Of a stretch of 64,000 bases of DNA, positions 48,965 through 58,305 are shown in pieces. How positions within the stretch are numbered: position 1 is the first letter of the stretch; each line of letters opens with the position of its first letter. A program made the position numbers and the translations under genes. The DNA comes from Halobacterium noricense (lineage in GTDB: Archaea > Halobacteriota > Halobacteria > Halobacteriales > Halobacteriaceae): NCBI RefSeq assembly GCF_021233435.1, contig NZ_CP089468.1, forward strand, positions 744,001 through 808,000. Reading direction: 5' to 3'. The notes beneath the pieces were generated by a model. That model saw only the letters and a program-made list of their open reading frames with translations, was not told where the DNA came from and made no database searches.

Positions 48965-50185
48965 ATGCGAGTGTTCGACGTCGCACGACTCGTCGACGGC
49001 CAACGCGACGACGCCGTCGACGACGCGCGCCTCGTCGTCGAGGACGACGGCACCGTCGCCGCGGCCGGTCCCCGCGAGTCCGTCGACGCACCGCCAGACA
49101 CCGAGCACGTCGAGTTCCCGGACCGCACCATCGTCCCCGGGTTCATCGACGCGCACGTCCACCTTCAGGGTGCGCGCTCGATGGACGTCGCCGACTGGAC
49201 GACCACGCCGGACTCGCTGGCGGCCGCCCGCGCCACCGCGGACCTGCGGAAGTTGGCCGACGCGGGGTTCACGAGCGTCCGCGACCTCGGGAGCACGGTC
49301 GGCCTCGGGCTCCGTGAGGCGGTCGCGGACGGCGAGGTTTCGGGGCCGCGGGTGTTCACGAGCGGCCGCGCAATCTCCCAGACCGGCGGCCACGGCGACA
49401 TCCACGGGCTCCCCCACGAGTGGGTCGCCGACGGCACGCCGCTGTCCACGCTCGCGGACGGGACCGCCGAGTGCCGGCGGGAAGCCCGCAAGCGAGTCCG
49501 GGACGGCGTCGACTGCCTGAAAATCATGACCACGGGCGGCGTGCTGAGCGAGCGCGACGCGCCCGACCGCCGCCAGTTCACGGACGACGAAATCACGGCG
49601 ATGACGCGGGAGGCCGACCGCGCCGGCGTCGACGTCGCCGCTCACGCGCAGGGCAGCGCTGGCATCAAGGCCGCGCTCCGGAACGGCGCGACGACCATCG
49701 AGCACGGCTTCTACCTGGACGACGATTGCATCAGCCTCCTGAAGGAGTGTGGCGGGACGTTCGTCCCGACGCTCTCGATTATGTACCGCATCACCGAGCG
49801 CGGCGGCGACCACGGCGTCCCCGAGTGGGCGTTGGAGAAAGCCCGCGAAGCGCGTGAGGCCCACGTCGAGGCCGTCGAGCGCGCATACGAGGCGAACGCC
49901 GCCATCGCCGCCGGCACGGACTTCATGGGGCCCGAGCTGGTCCCACACGGCGAGAACGCCCTGGAGATGGAGCTGCTCGTGGACGAAATCGGGTTCTCGG
50001 AGATGGACGCCATTCAGGCGGGAACGCGGGTCGCCGCGCGCACGCTCCCGCGGAACGACGTCGGGACGCTGACGGAGGGCGCTCGCGCGGACTTCGCGGT
50101 CCTCGCAGACGACCCGCTGGCGGACATCTCGGCGGTGCGGCGCGTCGAGGCGACGTACGTGGACGGCCGGCGGGTGGACGTCTGA
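48965..50185 (+). CDS. amidohydrolase (imidazolonepropionase-related)
   Basis: A 406-residue metal-dependent hydrolase. The metal site is complete: DAHVHLQG, carbamylated-Lys candidate CLKIMTTGG, VAAHAQG, IEHGFYL and AGTDFMGPE. These enzymes hydrolyse cyclic amides or dipeptides; Xaa-Pro dipeptidase-like activity is common in this subgroup. ATG 48965 is preferred over GTG 48944. Exact substrate unknown. Confidence 0.9.
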   Translation: MRVFDVARLVDGQRDDAVDDARLVVEDDGTVAAAGPRESVDAPPDTEHVEFPDRTIVPGFIDAHVHLQGARSMDVADWTTTPDSLAAARATADLRKLADAGFTSVRDLGSTVGLGLREAVADGEVSGPRVFTSGRAISQTGGHGDIHGLPHEWVADGTPLSTLADGTAECRREARKRVRDGVDCLKIMTTGGVLSERDAPDRRQFTDDEITAMTREADRAGVDVAAHAQGSAGIKAALRNGATTIEHGFYLDDDCISLLKECGGTFVPTLSIMYRITERGGDHGVPEWALEKAREAREAHVEAVERAYEANAAIAAGTDFMGPELVPHGENALEMELLVDEIGFSEMDAIQAGTRVAARTLPRNDVGTLTEGARADFAVLADDPLADISAVRRVEATYVDGRRVDV

Positions 50186-50186
50186 G

Positions 50187-50489
50187 TCACTCGTAGCGCC
50201 GCGAGCGCACGGCGGTCACGAGCGCGACGAACAGCACGACGAGCGCGTAGCCACCGACGACGACGCCGGTCGTGCGGTCGAACGTCTCCGCGACGCCGAA
50301 CGCGAGCGTGACGAGGCCGAAAATCGAAAGCGATAGCCCGAGCAGGCGCGCGAGTGCGGCGGGGTCCTCGGCGGCCTCGCGGTCGTACAGCGGGACGTCG
50401 TCCATCGACTCTTGACGGCGGAGCACCAATCCTGTGCCGACGAGCACGACCCCGAGAGCGCCGTAGAGCGCGCCGGCGACCAGTCCCAT
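50187..50489 (-). CDS. small membrane protein, three helices
   Basis: A 100-residue protein with hydrophobic segments at about 3-22, 48-65 and 72-93 and a charged cytoplasmic loop (RRQESMDDVPLYDREAAED). Convergent with the amidohydrolase gene (one-base gap). Family not recognised. Confidence 0.7.
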   Translation of the reverse strand: MGLVAGALYGALGVVLVGTGLVLRRQESMDDVPLYDREAAEDPAALARLLGLSLSIFGLVTLAFGVAETFDRTTGVVVGGYALVVLFVALVTAVRSRRYE

Positions 50490-50582
50490 ACGTCGTACTG
50501 CCCGAGGGCGGGCTTAATGTTTACTGATTTTACACGAACCGGCACCGCGAACGTTTACCCGGAGGCGGTGGTAGCCGGTGTC

Positions 50583-51209
50583 ATGTGGGACCTCACGCAC
50601 GAACTCGGCTCCGGGCTGCCGTACCCCGGCGACCCGCAGGCGGCCGTGACGCCGCACGCGACGTTCGAGGCGGACGGATACCGGGTCGCCGAAGTCGCGT
50701 GCTCGACGCACTCGGGGACGCACGTCGACGCGCCCGCACACCTGCTCGCGGATGGCGCGACGCTCGGCGCGTACGACGTCGAGACGTTCGCGTTCGACGC
50801 GCGAATCGTGGACTGCACGGCGTTCGACGCGCGCGAGCCGATTCCCGTCGCCCGCGTCCCCGACACTGACGCCGACCTCCTCGTCTTCCACACTAGCTGG
50901 AGCGAGCACTGGGGCGACCAGCGGTACTTCGACCACCCCTACCTGACCGCTGCTGCGGCAGCGCGTTGTGCGGACCTCGGCTGTCACGTCGGCCTCGACG
51001 CGCCGAGCGTCGACCCGTCACCCTCCGAGCACGCGACGGACGACGAACCGACGGGCTATCCGGCACACCACGCGCTGCTCGGCGGCGAGCGACTGATTCT
51101 GGAGAATCTACGGAACCTCGGCGCGCTCCCACAGCGTTGTGCGATTCGAGCGTACCCGCTGCCCGTGGATGCAGACGGCGCACCCGTGCGAGCGGTCGCC
51201 GACGACTAG
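50583..51209 (+). CDS. cyclase-family hydrolase (kynurenine formamidase-like)
   Basis: A 208-residue metal hydrolase: DLTHELGSGLPYPGDP at the start, the zinc motif HSGTHVDAPAHL and the later WSEHWG and GLDAPSVDP segments. Members hydrolyse arylformamides or lactones. ATG 50583 gives MWDLTHELG, the family start, and lies 60-70 bases from a TTTAATG-type promoter segment. Kynurenine pathway partners are not adjacent, so the substrate is open. Confidence 0.88.
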   Translation: MWDLTHELGSGLPYPGDPQAAVTPHATFEADGYRVAEVACSTHSGTHVDAPAHLLADGATLGAYDVETFAFDARIVDCTAFDAREPIPVARVPDTDADLLVFHTSWSEHWGDQRYFDHPYLTAAAAARCADLGCHVGLDAPSVDPSPSEHATDDEPTGYPAHHALLGGERLILENLRNLGALPQRCAIRAYPLPVDADGAPVRAVADD

Positions 51210-51445
51210 GCCTGGTCGGCGGTGCCGCGGTCCTCGACGAACCCGGACTTGAACGCGATCCAGCCGAGCACGCTGATGAACAGAATCGGCGGGAGGATGA
51301 CGAACCCCCACAGCGGATTCAGCCCCCAGACGAGCAGCAGAACGACGTCCGCGATGCCGAGCAGGAGGAACGGGAGGATGGCGAGGAACGCGTACCGCCG
51401 GCTTCCGCCGGCGTCGTCGGTCGGCGTCGGTATCGGCGCGTCCAT
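51206..51445 (-). CDS. small two-helix membrane protein
   Basis: Seventy-nine residues with two hydrophobic helices (about 19-41 and 44-62) and charged termini. ATG 51445 is preferred over GTG 51472. The stop overlaps the end of the convergent cyclase-family gene by four bases. Function unknown. Confidence 0.65.
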   Translation of the reverse strand: MDAPIPTPTDDAGGSRRYAFLAILPFLLLGIADVVLLLVWGLNPLWGFVILPPILFISVLGWIAFKSGFVEDRGTADQA

Positions 51446-51534
51446 AGTCGGTGGTTCGCGACCGGTGACCAAAAGCCCACGCTTTGCGCGCGGGACCCGT
51501 CTGGCTTTTACGCGCGAGCGCCGTCCGTTCGTGT

Positions 51535-51966
51535 ATGACCGACTACGTCTCCGAGGAGACCGTCGAGACGGTGACCGGGACGGTCGCCCGCGCCGGGGGG
51601 ACGCGCCGTCACGAACTCCGCCTGCCCGCGGACGCGGCAGCCGACTTCCCGGCCGGCGAGGTTGTCCGCGTCGTCCTCGACGGCGACGAGTACCACGCGC
51701 AACTCCGCCACCACGACGACGGCACGCCCGTGATTCGCGGCGCGTACGACACGCCGTCGCTCGCCCGCGACCCCGGGAGCGCCACCAACCACCTCGCCGA
51801 GTGGCTCGACGACGGTCCGCTGGAGGCCGGGCGCTCCGTGCACGTCGATGTCGTCGAACCCGGGCTCAAGTACGGCGTCCGCGTCCCGGGCGAGTCCGCG
51901 ACGTACGCCGCGACCCAGCCGCCGGATTCGAGCCTCTCGGCCATCGCCGACTCTCTCGACGAGTAG
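51535..51966 (+). CDS. conserved haloarchaeal protein, beta-rich
   Basis: A 143-residue soluble protein with an AbrB- or double-psi-barrel-like beginning (TVARAGGTRRHELRLPADAAADFPAGEVVRVVLDG) and a second beta segment (GRSVHVDVVEPGLKYGVRVPG). It is probably a small DNA-, RNA- or carbohydrate-binding protein; nothing firmer can be said. ATG 51535 lies about 27 bases from a GGCTTTTACG TATA-like box (51504-51513). Confidence 0.7.
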   Translation: MTDYVSEETVETVTGTVARAGGTRRHELRLPADAAADFPAGEVVRVVLDGDEYHAQLRHHDDGTPVIRGAYDTPSLARDPGSATNHLAEWLDDGPLEAGRSVHVDVVEPGLKYGVRVPGESATYAATQPPDSSLSAIADSLDE

Positions 51967-52494
51967 TCACTCCAGGTCGCGGAAGACGATGCGGTAGTCC
52001 CGCGCGTCGAAGCCGTCCGCGATGTCGTCGGCCCGCTCGCGCAGGTCGCGCACGCGCTCGGCGTCGTCGTGTTCGCCGGCCGCGCGGCGCTCGCTGGCCT
52101 CGTGGAACGCTTCGATGGCCTCGACGTACGCCGCCAGCGAGCGCAAGCGCTCGACGACGTCGGTCAGGTCGTCCTCCGAGACGGGTTTTCTGAGGTAGGC
52201 GTCGTACCCGAGGCCGACAATATCCTCGTCGGGTTCGTTTGCCGTCACCATCACCACCCGGCAGTCGTAGCCCGCGTCCCGAATCGCCGCCAGCACCTCG
52301 TCGCCCGAGACGTCGGGCATGTCCCTATCGAGAAGCACGACGTCCACATCCGGCGAGAGTGTGTCGAGCGCGGCCTCGCCGCCGTTGGCCGTCCGCACGT
52401 CGTACCGGTCGCCGAGTCGGTGCTCGTAGACGTCGAGGTAGTCCTGCAGGTCGTCGACGGCGAGCACAGTCGCGTCGTCACGCCCCCGGCTCAT
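51967..52494 (-). CDS. response regulator with HalX domain
   Basis: A 175-residue receiver protein: acidic pocket D14-D15, phospho-acceptor D56 (LLDRDMPD) and conserved Lys in LRKPVSED. The last 60 residues are the haloarchaeal HalX helical domain. No DNA-binding domain is visible, so HalX is the output or docking module. It is the third gene of an RR-histidine kinase-RR operon. Confidence 0.93.
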   Translation of the reverse strand: MSRGRDDATVLAVDDLQDYLDVYEHRLGDRYDVRTANGGEAALDTLSPDVDVVLLDRDMPDVSGDEVLAAIRDAGYDCRVVMVTANEPDEDIVGLGYDAYLRKPVSEDDLTDVVERLRSLAAYVEAIEAFHEASERRAAGEHDDAERVRDLRERADDIADGFDARDYRIVFRDLE

Positions 52495-52539
52495 AGCTAG
52501 TCGTACTGACAGCCAACGTCAGGTGCTGTAAGTGTTGTC

Positions 52540-54642
52540 CTACTCACCACGACAGCCGGTGATTTCGAATCGAGCACCGCGGTCCGGGTCGCCCTCGTCC
52601 GGCGGAACGGCGTCGACGGTCCAGCCGTGGGCGTCGGCGATACGCTCCACGATGGCGAGCCCGAACCCGGTGCCGCCGTCCACGGACGTGAACCCGCGCT
52701 CGAACACCTCGTCGTGGCTACCCTCGGGCAGACCCGGGCCGTCGTCGATGACGGCGAAACCGTCCGCGCACGACGTGACTGTGACTGAGACACCGCCGGC
52801 GTCCCCAGCGTGCTCTACGGCGTCCTCGTGAGCGTGCGAACGAGGGTTCGTGGAGCCATGCCCCACGGCATCCTCAGAACGCTTCGCGTTCTGGGGGTCT
52901 GTGGAACCATGTTCCACAGCATTTCGGAAGAGGTTCTCGAACAACTCCTGGAGCCGCGTCGGGTCCGCTTCCACGCTGTCGTCGGTTTCGACCGCGAGCG
53001 TCGCGTCAGCCGCGTCGATACAGTCCCACGCGTCTGTCGCGACCTCGGCCAGCGCGGCGGACTCGGTTTCGTCAGCGAGCCCGCCCTGTCGGGCGAGTTT
53101 GAGCACGTCCTCGACGAGCGCTTCCATGCGGTCGAGGGCGCTGCTGGCGCGGTCGAGGTGGTCGTGGTCGCCGGTGTCCGTCGCGAGGTCGAGGCCCCCG
53201 CGAGCGACGTTGATGGGGCTGCGGAGGTCGTGGCTCACGACGCTGGCGAACTCGTCCAGGCGCTCGTTCTGCCGTTCGAGTTCGCGCTCGCGGGCCTTGC
53301 GCTCGGTGATGTCCCGAATCGAGGCGAGCACCACCACGTCGCCCTCGTAATCGATGCTCGTGGCGCTGAACTCGCAGAAGCGCACGTCGCCGTCGGGTTG
53401 CCGGATGCGGCTCTCGAACGTCTGCCGGCGGCCGGCCGCGGCCGTCAGTTCGCCGGCGACGCGTTCGAGTTTCACGCGGTCCTCGGGGTGGAACAGCTCG
53501 CAGGCGTCCGCGGCCAGGAGTGCCGCCCGGGAGCGCCCGAACAGCGCCGACGCGCGCTCGTTGGCGAACGATAGCTCGCCGTCGGCGTACGTGACGACGG
53601 CGTCGTGGCTCTGCTCGACGAGCGTCCGGTACTTCTGCTCGCTCTCCCGGAGCGCGTCCGCCGAGCGCAGCCGCCGGAGCGTCGCGGAGACGTGCGCCAT
53701 CAACAGTTCGACGAGCTCGGCGTCCGTCTGCGAGAACGCGCCGTGCTCCCGGGAGCCGGCCTGGAACACGCCGACGTCGTCGATGGGCACGCTCAACACG
53801 GCCGTGTACTCGGGACTGGCGGGCTCGGCGTTTTCGTGGTCGCCGACGTCGTCGACGACCATCGAGGTGTTCTCCTGGTAGGTCCGCCCGGCGATGCCGG
53901 TGTCGGCGGGGAGACGCTGGGAGTCCTCGGGCTCCAACTCGGTGGACGTGGCCTTCGGGACGAGGTAGCCGTCTTCGACGACGTCGATGCCGCAGACGTC
54001 GAATTCGAGGATGTTTTCGGCGGCGTCGATGGCGAGGTGGTAGATGCTGGTGGCGTCCTCGCAGCCGACCATTCTGGCGGCGACGCTGTGGAGCTTCTCG
54101 AACTGCCGGCGCTCGGTCCGGAGGGAGTCGCGCAGTCGGTCGCGCTCCCGGGCGGCGTCCAGCCGCGTGAACCCCTGGCCGACGACTCTGCCGACGGCAG
54201 CGAGGCGCTCGCGCTCGGCGTCGGTGTCGGCCCGCGTGTCCGGCCCGAACGCGAGCGTCCCGTAGTAGTCGTCGGCGTCCACGACGGGGACTGCGGCGGC
54301 GTGCGCGTCGTCGTACGCGACCCACGTCACGGTGCGTTCGTCCGCTGCTGGTGCATGTGCATCGTCACCCAACGGTTCGGGCTCGCCGCCTATCTCGTCG
54401 GACCCGGACGGGGTTGGGCCGTTCGCTGCGCCCCGGAACGTCGGCGCGACGGTCTTCGGGTCGGGAGGTTCGACTGCGCCCTGGCTCGCCGTCGCGGGTT
54501 CGTCGTCGGTGCCACAGAAGCAGGCGAACTCGTGGCCGGCGTCGACGACGGCGTCACAGACGCTCGCTCGGAGGTCGGGGACACTGTCGGCTCGCTGGAC
54601 GGTTCGCGTCACCGTGCTGACGAGGGGGCGGTCCGGCGACAT
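52540..54642 (-). CDS. GAF-PAS sensor histidine kinase
   Basis: A 700-residue cytoplasmic kinase. Sensor-like regions at about 1-165, a GAF domain (about 185-325), PAS (about 333-447), HisKA with H471 (VVSHDLRSPIN) and HATPase with N574, DDGPGLPEG and GTGFGLAIVE. Between the N-box and the rest of the ATPase, about residues 578-612 form an insertion (HGSTDPQNAKRSED, then GHGSTNPRSHAHED) encoded by four successive DNA palindromes. Start ATG 54642 lies four bases after the first response regulator's stop. Confidence 0.92.
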   Translation of the reverse strand: MSPDRPLVSTVTRTVQRADSVPDLRASVCDAVVDAGHEFACFCGTDDEPATASQGAVEPPDPKTVAPTFRGAANGPTPSGSDEIGGEPEPLGDDAHAPAADERTVTWVAYDDAHAAAVPVVDADDYYGTLAFGPDTRADTDAERERLAAVGRVVGQGFTRLDAARERDRLRDSLRTERRQFEKLHSVAARMVGCEDATSIYHLAIDAAENILEFDVCGIDVVEDGYLVPKATSTELEPEDSQRLPADTGIAGRTYQENTSMVVDDVGDHENAEPASPEYTAVLSVPIDDVGVFQAGSREHGAFSQTDAELVELLMAHVSATLRRLRSADALRESEQKYRTLVEQSHDAVVTYADGELSFANERASALFGRSRAALLAADACELFHPEDRVKLERVAGELTAAAGRRQTFESRIRQPDGDVRFCEFSATSIDYEGDVVVLASIRDITERKARERELERQNERLDEFASVVSHDLRSPINVARGGLDLATDTGDHDHLDRASSALDRMEALVEDVLKLARQGGLADETESAALAEVATDAWDCIDAADATLAVETDDSVEADPTRLQELFENLFRNAVEHGSTDPQNAKRSEDAVGHGSTNPRSHAHEDAVEHAGDAGGVSVTVTSCADGFAVIDDGPGLPEGSHDEVFERGFTSVDGGTGFGLAIVERIADAHGWTVDAVPPDEGDPDRGARFEITGCRGE
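52837..52919. repeat. four tandem palindromes inside the histidine kinase gene
   Basis: CGAAC-GAGG-GTTCG (52837-52850), CGTGGAGC-CAT-GCCCCACG (52849-52867, one mismatch), CAGAACGC-TTC-GCGTTCTG (52875-52893, perfect) and CTGTGGAAC-CAT-GTTCCACAG (52899-52919, perfect). The first and second share their inner bases. They keep the reading frame open and fall in a surface loop of the ATPase domain. Confidence 0.85.
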
Positions 54643-54646
54643 CTGG

Positions 54647-55231
54647 TCAGTCGCTGCCCGTGTTCTGGTCGGGGACGTCGCGGAACGCGACGCGGAAGTC
54701 GTCGAACCCGAAGCCGTCCATCGTGTCGTCGATGCGGTCCCGGAGCTCCTGGATGCGGGCGACGAGCTCCTGGTAGGACTCGTCGAGTTCGAGGTCGCCG
54801 TCGTCGGCCTCGGATTCGAGCAGCGCGCGCTTCGAGGAGAGGGCGTACAACTCCTGGAGGCGGTCGTCGTACGCGGAGCGGTCGAGGAGGGTGTCGACGA
54901 CGTCGTGGAGGTCGTCGCGGTCGACGGGCTTGAGGAGGTACTCGTCGAAGCCGAGGTCGACGACGTCGGTGTTCGGGCGCACGCCCGTGACCATCGCGAC
55001 GCGGCAGTCGTACTCCGCGTGGCGGATGCGGTCGAGGACGTCCTCGCCGGAGAGCCCCGGCATCCGCCGGTCGAGGAGCACGACGTCGACGGCGTCGTCG
55101 AGTTCGTGCAGGGCGGCTTCGCCGGTGGTCGCGGTCTGGACGGCGTACCGCTCGGAGAGCCACTCGGCGTACACGTCGGTGAGCGCTTCGTCGTCGTCGA
55201 CCACGAGTACGCGTGCCTCTTCGTCAGTCAT
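54647..55231 (-). CDS. response regulator with HalX domain
   Basis: A 194-residue receiver protein with acidic pocket D12-D13-D14, phospho-acceptor D54 (LLDRRMPG), a conserved Lys in LLKPVDRDD and a C-terminal HalX helical region ending in a FRVAFRDVPD block. It is the first gene of the operon and is closely related to the third gene, so the kinase is sandwiched by two similar receivers. ATG 55231 is the family start. Confidence 0.93.
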   Translation of the reverse strand: MTDEEARVLVVDDDEALTDVYAEWLSERYAVQTATTGEAALHELDDAVDVVLLDRRMPGLSGEDVLDRIRHAEYDCRVAMVTGVRPNTDVVDLGFDEYLLKPVDRDDLHDVVDTLLDRSAYDDRLQELYALSSKRALLESEADDGDLELDESYQELVARIQELRDRIDDTMDGFGFDDFRVAFRDVPDQNTGSD

Positions 55232-55564
55232 GCGTGGGAATCGGCCTGTGTTGTATCGATAGTCACCCGAGTTAAAGGTTTCTCCAGCCGGAACTCTCCC
55301 CTCAAAATACCCCGACGGCACCGGTCGTGGTACTGACTACCACCGAAACACCTTTCAGTTACCACCCTACCCTTCGGTTATCGTGGCCGAATCGTTAGGC
55401 ACCCCCAAAAGTCGGCTATTCTCGCTTCTTTTCGTCTCTGTGGCCGAAAGAGAGTGTGTCAACGATGCGCAAAACTGCAAAAGGTTTAAGTACTTATCGC
55501 TCCTACTACTGAGTACGACGAGTCGGGCAGCCTCGTGCGCCCTCCACCCGACGTTTCCACCACC
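55232..55564. promoter_or_regulatory. divergent regulatory region between the RR operon and the TFB gene
   Basis: The 333 bases hold no gene. They contain the palindrome GTGGTA-CTGAC-TACCAC (55327-55343) and a further TACCAC half-site near 55361-55366. A repeated GTGGCCGAA occurs near 55384 and 55441. The TFB promoter has a purine-rich BRE-like AAAAGG followed by TTTAAGTA (55479-55492). The operator-like elements could serve either direction. Confidence 0.55.
55479..55492 (+). promoter_or_regulatory. BRE/TATA of the TFB gene
   Basis: AAAAGG directly followed by TTTAAGTA, a textbook archaeal BRE-TATA pair. It predicts a start near 55515 and an untranslated leader of about 50 bases before ATG 55565. 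Confidence 0.65.
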
Positions 55565-56545
55565 ATGAGTGACACCACAATCCGTACGTACTCCAGTGAC
55601 CGACAGCACAACGAGAACGAATCCGAATCCGAGGTAGAGTCCGCGGACGAGACCGTCACCTGCCCCGAGTGTGGCGGCCGCGTCGTCAACGACGAGGAAC
55701 ACGGCGAGTCCATCTGTGCGGACTGTGGCCTCGTCGTCGAGGAGGACAGCATCGACCGCGGCCCCGAGTGGCGCGCGTTCAACTCCACCGAGAAGGACAA
55801 CAAGAGCCGCGTCGGCGCGCCCACCACGAACATGATGCACGACAAGGGGCTGTCGACGAACATCGGCTGGCAGGACAAAGACGCCTACGGCAACAGCCTC
55901 TCGTCCAGTCAGCGCCAGAAGATGCAGCGCCTCCGCAAGTGGAACGAGCGCTTCCGCACCCGCAACAGCAAGGAGCGCAACCTCAAGCAGGCGCTCGGCG
56001 AAATCGAGCGGATGGCCTCCGCACTCGGCCTCCCGAAGGAGGTCCGCGAGACGGCCTCGGTCATCTATCGCCGCGCCCTCAGCGAGGACCTGCTCCCCGG
56101 CCGCTCCATCGAAGGCGTCGCGACGAGCGCGCTGTACGCCGCGGCCCGGCAGATGCAGACGCCGCGCTCCATCGACGAAGTAGCCAACGTCAGCCGCATC
56201 GACGCGATGGAGTTCAAGCGGACGTACCGCTACATCGTCCGCGAGCTCGGCCTCGAAGTCGCGCCCGCCGACCCCGCCAGCTACGTCCCGCGGTTCGCCT
56301 CCGAACTCGACCTCCCGGACGAGGTCGAGCGCCGCGCCCGCGAACTGCTCGACAACGCCAAAGAGGACGGCGTCACCAGCGGGAAGTCGCCGGTCGGCCT
56401 CGCGGCCGCCGCGATCTACGCCTCGAGCCTGCTCACCAACCACAAGGTGACCCAGAGCGAGGTCAGCGAGGTCACGGACGTCAGCGAGGTCACCATCCGG
56501 AACCGCTACCAGGAGCTCCTGGAAGCGACGGAAGTCGCGGCCTAA
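55565..56545 (+). CDS. tfb: transcription initiation factor TFB
   Basis: A 326-residue TFIIB homologue that recruits RNA polymerase to TBP-bound promoters. Zinc ribbon C33, C36, C51 and C54; B-finger/linker region (GPEWRAFNSTEKDN...SRVGAP); two cyclin-like core repeats (about 115-215 and 225-320) with a recognition helix near VSEVTIRNRYQEL. Haloarchaea carry several TFBs; a Ser/Glu-rich N-terminal extension is typical. ATG 55565 is chosen over the frame opening at 55535. Confidence 0.95.
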   Translation: MSDTTIRTYSSDRQHNENESESEVESADETVTCPECGGRVVNDEEHGESICADCGLVVEEDSIDRGPEWRAFNSTEKDNKSRVGAPTTNMMHDKGLSTNIGWQDKDAYGNSLSSSQRQKMQRLRKWNERFRTRNSKERNLKQALGEIERMASALGLPKEVRETASVIYRRALSEDLLPGRSIEGVATSALYAAARQMQTPRSIDEVANVSRIDAMEFKRTYRYIVRELGLEVAPADPASYVPRFASELDLPDEVERRARELLDNAKEDGVTSGKSPVGLAAAAIYASSLLTNHKVTQSEVSEVTDVSEVTIRNRYQELLEATEVAA

Positions 56546-56625
56546 CGCGGCCGACTGCGGTCACTGGTGGCGTCACTGCTGACGGTTTTTCTGTTCTTCA
56601 CACCGCGTAGCCGGCGGCTCGCCGC

Positions 56626-57183
56626 TCAGGCGTCGTAGGCCTTTTCGCCCGCCCGAATCGCCACGTCGAGGCGGTTGTCCGCGGACGGGAGCGCACACGA
56701 GAACTGGTCGGCGTACGCACAGAAGGGGTTGTACGCGAGGTTGAAGTCAACGACGACGTCCTCGCCCTGTTCGGCGTCCGCGGCGTCGACGTCGAGGTAG
56801 CGGCCGCGGTGGTACGTCTCGCCGCCGTTCGTCTCGTCGGCGAACGGGACGAACAACGAGTCCTCGCCCTCGACGCGGAACGCTTCGAGGGTGCGGTGCT
56901 CGCCGTCGAGCGTGAACCCGAGCACGCCGACGCGGTCGTACTCCGCGGGCGGCCCCTGCGTGGTCTCCAGCGAGACCGGCTCGGGGTTCTGCGCGCGCCC
57001 GAAGCGTGCGACGACGCGGTAGTCGGGGTCGGGCTCGAAGTACGACAGCCCGTCGAAGTCCTCGCGGTCCTCGGGGGGAATCGGGGACTGCGGGTGCTCC
57101 GCGAAGAACTCGTCTTTCTCGGCGCGGTGCTCGCGGACGCGCTCGCGCCACGCCGCTTCGTCGAACGCGGGCTCGTCGGTCAT
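56626..57183 (-). CDS. DUF1684 family protein
   Basis: A 185-residue soluble protein of the DUF1684 type: [23 protein letters not shown] at the N-terminus, then [19 protein letters not shown], and the hallmark [25 protein letters not shown] near the C-terminus. The family is widespread and uncharacterised. ATG 57183. Divergent from rtcA with an 87-base spacer. Confidence 0.88.
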   Translation of the reverse strand: MTDEPAFDEAAWRERVREHRAEKDEFFAEHPQSPIPPEDREDFDGLSYFEPDPDYRVVARFGRAQNPEPVSLETTQGPPAEYDRVGVLGFTLDGEHRTLEAFRVEGEDSLFVPFADETNGGETYHRGRYLDVDAADAEQGEDVVVDFNLAYNPFCAYADQFSCALPSADNRLDVAIRAGEKAYDA

Positions 57184-57270
57184 GGCTGGTGGTGTGGCCG
57201 GGAGCGTGGTAACTGTGGCGACTCCGCGAGGTGACGAATCCCTTTTCACCTCCGAACGTCTCGTACCGGT

Positions 57271-58290
57271 ATGAACATTCTCGACGGGGGCGAGGGCGGC
57301 GGCCAGCTGGTCCGCACCGCGCTCGCGCTGTCCGCGGTCACAGGCGAACCGTTCCGGATGCGACACGTCCGGCGCGCTCGCGCGAACCCGGGCTTGCAGG
57401 CCCAGCACTGCGCGGCAATCGAAGCAGTCGCGGCCGTCTGCAACGCCGAGACGGGGGGCGTCGAAGTGGGCTCGGAGTCGTTCACGTTCGAGCCGAACGA
57501 GGACATCGACGAGGACGCCGACCCGGCGGACCAGGGGGTCGTCGGCGGCAGCGTCTCCGTGGAAGTCGGCACCGCGGGCAGCGTCCCGCTGGTGTTCGAC
57601 GCGCTGCTCCCGGTCGCGGTCGCGCTCGACGAATCCTTCACCGCGCGACTGGAGGGCGGCACCGACGCGAAGTGGGCGCCGCCGTTCGACTACTTCCAGC
57701 ACGTCAAGCTCCCCGTGCTGCAGGAGCACGGCCTCGACGCGGACGTTACCCTGAATCGCCGCGGGTTCTACCCACGCGGCGGCGGGAAGGCGACGCTGAC
57801 CATCGAGCCGTCGACGCTCGACGCGCTCGACGTCACCGAACGCGGCGAGCGCGAGTCGCTGACCGCGTACTCCGTCGCCGAGGAGTCCGAGGCCGAGGAC
57901 GACGTCGCGGAGCGCCAGGCCGAGCCCGCGCCCGACGCGGCCGACGTCGAGACCGAGTACGCCGAAGCCGACTGCTCGGGGTCGGCGTTCGTGCTCGCAG
58001 CCGAGTACGAGCACTCCCGTGCTGGCTTCGCGGAGCTCGGCGAGATGGGCGTCGAGCCCGAGACGGTCGGCGAGAAGGCCGTCGAGCGCTTCGAAGAGTT
58101 CGAGGCCGGCGACGCCGCGGTCGACGAGTCCCTCGCCGACCAATTGCTCCCGTTCGTCGCGCTCGCTGGCGGCGAGATTCGCGCGCCCGAAGTGACGACG
58201 CACGTCGAGACCTGCATCGACCTCCTCGCCGAGTTCGGCTACGAGGTCGACGTCGAGGACGACGGCGACACGGTCCTGCTGTCCGCGTAA
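57271..58290 (+). CDS. rtcA: RNA 3'-terminal phosphate cyclase
   Basis: A 339-residue enzyme that converts an RNA 3'-phosphate to a 2',3'-cyclic phosphate using ATP. The start [20 protein letters not shown], the [10 protein letters not shown] motif and the C-terminal TTHVET with the adenylated His (H311) are present. Residues about 195-230 are a haloarchaeal acidic insertion. It acts in RNA repair or processing. No rtcB is adjacent. Confidence 0.95.
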   Translation: MNILDGGEGGGQLVRTALALSAVTGEPFRMRHVRRARANPGLQAQHCAAIEAVAAVCNAETGGVEVGSESFTFEPNEDIDEDADPADQGVVGGSVSVEVGTAGSVPLVFDALLPVAVALDESFTARLEGGTDAKWAPPFDYFQHVKLPVLQEHGLDADVTLNRRGFYPRGGGKATLTIEPSTLDALDVTERGERESLTAYSVAEESEAEDDVAERQAEPAPDAADVETEYAEADCSGSAFVLAAEYEHSRAGFAELGEMGVEPETVGEKAVERFEEFEAGDAAVDESLADQLLPFVALAGGEIRAPEVTTHVETCIDLLAEFGYEVDVEDDGDTVLLSA

Positions 58291-58305
58291 CAGCGATTCG
58301 CTTTT

